Below are positions 4,993-6,296 of a stretch of 6,296 nucleotides of DNA, piece after piece. The notes beneath the pieces were generated by a model. That model was not told the DNA's origin. It did not search any database and worked only from the letters and a program-made list of their open reading frames with translations. Each line of letters begins with the position of its first letter. The stretch's first letter is position 1. The DNA is from Acidobacteriota bacterium (GTDB taxonomy: Bacteria > Acidobacteriota > Vicinamibacteria > Vicinamibacterales > UBA8438), in assembly GCA_011523485.1 (NCBI GenBank), contig WTGR01000653.1, positions 1 through 6,296 on the forward strand, read 5' to 3'. Made by a program: the position numbers and the translations under genes.

Positions 4993-6296
4993 CTACGGTT
5001 CGTTCGGAACCGGGCCGAAATCGGGCGGCGGGACCCGGTGCCGGGTGGCCGCCTCGTAGGCGGAGGCCGCCTTCAGCACCGCGGCTTCTTCGCCGGCGCC
5101 GGCCCAGAACATCAGGCTGATGGGCAGCGGGGTGTCCAGCACCGACTGTTCGTGGCCGGCGACGGCTTCGTAGCGATCGCCGGCCGCGTTCAGCACGAAC
5201 CGGGGCTCGTAGACGACGTCGTTGAACCCGGCGGGCACGACGATTTCCGGCACGCCGATGAGCGCGGTGATGGTCTGGGTCGACCCGGACGCGCCGCGGC
5301 CGTTCACGCTCGGCTCGCTGGGGCCGCCGACCTTCTGGTGGGGCAGCGTGTTCTCGGGATTCACCAGCACGTCGAGGCGGTTCTCGCGCATCACCCTGGC
5401 CAGCACGAGCTGCAGCACCGCGCGCATCTGTATCCGCTCGGCGTTCCCCTCCGCGCGGATGTCGTCGAGCACGGCCCAGTTCGCCGATCCCGCCTCGGCC
5501 GCCGCCGAGAAGTACTTGGCGTTGGCGTCCAGGCTGGCCATGTCGGCGACCCGCTCGTCGCCCCGGCGGGCCAGGTACTGGTCGATGTGGAAGGCGAAGC
5601 TCCGCGACGGGGGCGAGAGCACGACGCGGCGCAGATTGATCCCGGGCGACAGCGGCGCGTCGCCCTCCGCGAGCTGGACCAGATAGCCCGTCGACGTCAC
5701 GTCGTGGCCCGGCACGGCGAACTCCAGGTCGCCGTCGGGGGTCGTCTTGTGGAAATACTCCGGCATATGGATAGGCAGGACCTCGGCCAGCGCATCCTGG
5801 AACGTGTACTCCATGTCCGGCACGTCGGGGTCGTCGGGATGGAGCGGATCGACCGACTCGACGAGGGTCGCTCCCAGCCGGTCGCGGAGGACGGTCTTGA
5901 TCTCCTCGTCGATCCGGTCGCTGATCGCCGCGTCGTTCAGCGTGTGCTTGACCATGTACTCGCGGACGATCCCGATGCGCATGCCGGCCAGCGGCTTCTC
6001 GCCCTGGTCATCATCCCCTTCCTCCGGCACGTCCTCGACGACGGCGTCGGCGTACGGCTCGGTGGAGACCAGCCCTTCCGGCACGGCCGCGTAGATGTCC
6101 CGGGGACCGAAGTAGCCGAGCTCCGAATCGCGGAGCGCGTCCAGGACGAGCGCCGCGTCCTTGACCGTGCGGCAGTTGAGGCCCGCCCGATCCACCAGCG
6201 GGTTCGATCCGACGGCTCCCCCGTAGGGAATCAATCCCTTCGTCGTCAGCAGGCTGACCACGGCGTTGCGCGACGCCGGCCCCTTGCACGATCCCC
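4993..6296 (-). CDS. Amidase-signature family hydrolase, C-terminal part (5' end beyond window)
   Basis: The frame is open to the right edge, giving 433 residues of the protein; the GTG at 6261 is internal, not the start. The first complete codons read GSCKGPASRN, matching the amidase-signature motif GGS.R.PAS, so Ser2 (6289-6291) should be the nucleophile. The cis-Ser and Lys of the Ser-cisSer-Lys triad would lie beyond the window. Then come TKGLIPYGGAVGSNPLVDRAG and VKDAALVLDALRD, typical of the family, an acidic linker (residues about 86-100), LAGMRIGIVREYM, and the C-terminal signature STQTITALIGVPEIVVPAGF with AYEAATRHRVPPPDF. The family hydrolyses C-N amide bonds; the substrate cannot be read from this part. 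Two-residue active-site variation, Cys-Lys in place of Ile-Arg, is the only departure seen near the nucleophile. The MITE-like element lies 14 bp downstream, and the next gene on the same strand follows it. Confidence 0.9.
   Translation of the reverse strand, partial: GSCKGPASRNAVVSLLTTKGLIPYGGAVGSNPLVDRAGLNCRTVKDAALVLDALRDSELGYFGPRDIYAAVPEGLVSTEPYADAVVEDVPEEGDDDQGEKPLAGMRIGIVREYMVKHTLNDAAISDRIDEEIKTVLRDRLGATLVESVDPLHPDDPDVPDMEYTFQDALAEVLPIHMPEYFHKTTPDGDLEFAVPGHDVTSTGYLVQLAEGDAPLSPGINLRRVVLSPPSRSFAFHIDQYLARRGDERVADMASLDANAKYFSAAAEAGSANWAVLDDIRAEGNAERIQMRAVLQLVLARVMRENRLDVLVNPENTLPHQKVGGPSEPSVNGRGASGSTQTITALIGVPEIVVPAGFNDVVYEPRFVLNAAGDRYEAVAGHEQSVLDTPLPISLMFWAGAGEEAAVLKAASAYEAATRHRVPPPDFGPVPNEP

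Noticed and set aside
5995..6039. Acidic insertion (EDVPEEGDDDQGEK) in the amidase as an unusual domain
   Set aside because: It is a short linker before LAGMRIGIVREYM, at a variable place in this family, and does not disturb the conserved motifs.

Overview
The window is a very GC-rich stretch of bacterial chromosome. It looks most like an uncultured Acidobacteriota (Vicinamibacteria-type) genome. I infer this from three things: a cytochrome c/PQQ-propeller protein and a CBM9/DUF5916 outer-membrane protein lie close together, as such families are expanded in that group; there are secreted amidase-like enzymes; and the promoters look leaderless, with TAGA(A/C)T boxes. The taxonomy is an inference, not a search result.

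Layout from left to right. Positions 1-161 hold no complete gene, but include a good extended -10 promoter firing leftwards out of the window. Positions 162-1232 (minus) encode an exported cytochrome c/PQQ beta-propeller protein that appears to lack its whole middle. Positions 1233-1419 are a divergent promoter region. Positions 1420-2907 (plus) encode an AAA-ATPase-like protein with a PD-(D/E)XK nuclease domain. Its last part has slipped into another frame and continues to 3044. Positions 2900-4846 (minus) encode an exported CBM9/DUF5916 protein whose C-terminus is replaced by sequence antisense to the end of the ATPase gene. Positions 4856-4979 are a 124-bp element with 34-bp imperfect terminal inverted repeats (MITE-like). 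Positions 4993-6296 (minus) are the C-terminal three quarters or so of an amidase-signature enzyme that enters from the right edge.

The amidase, DUF5916 and PQQ genes share the minus strand. Without the MITE-like element the amidase stop and the DUF5916 start would be under 30 bp apart. The ATPase/nuclease gene points the other way and sits like an insertion between two envelope genes.

The clearest biological message is decay and rearrangement. Three of the four genes carry a lesion: an internal deletion, a frameshift, and a 3' truncation. A small inverted-repeat element sits against the start of one of them. I see no CRISPR array, tRNA, rRNA or complete insertion sequence. No convincing new multi-gene system is visible; the points most worth checking are the MITE-like element, the damaged genes and the leaderless promoter boxes.
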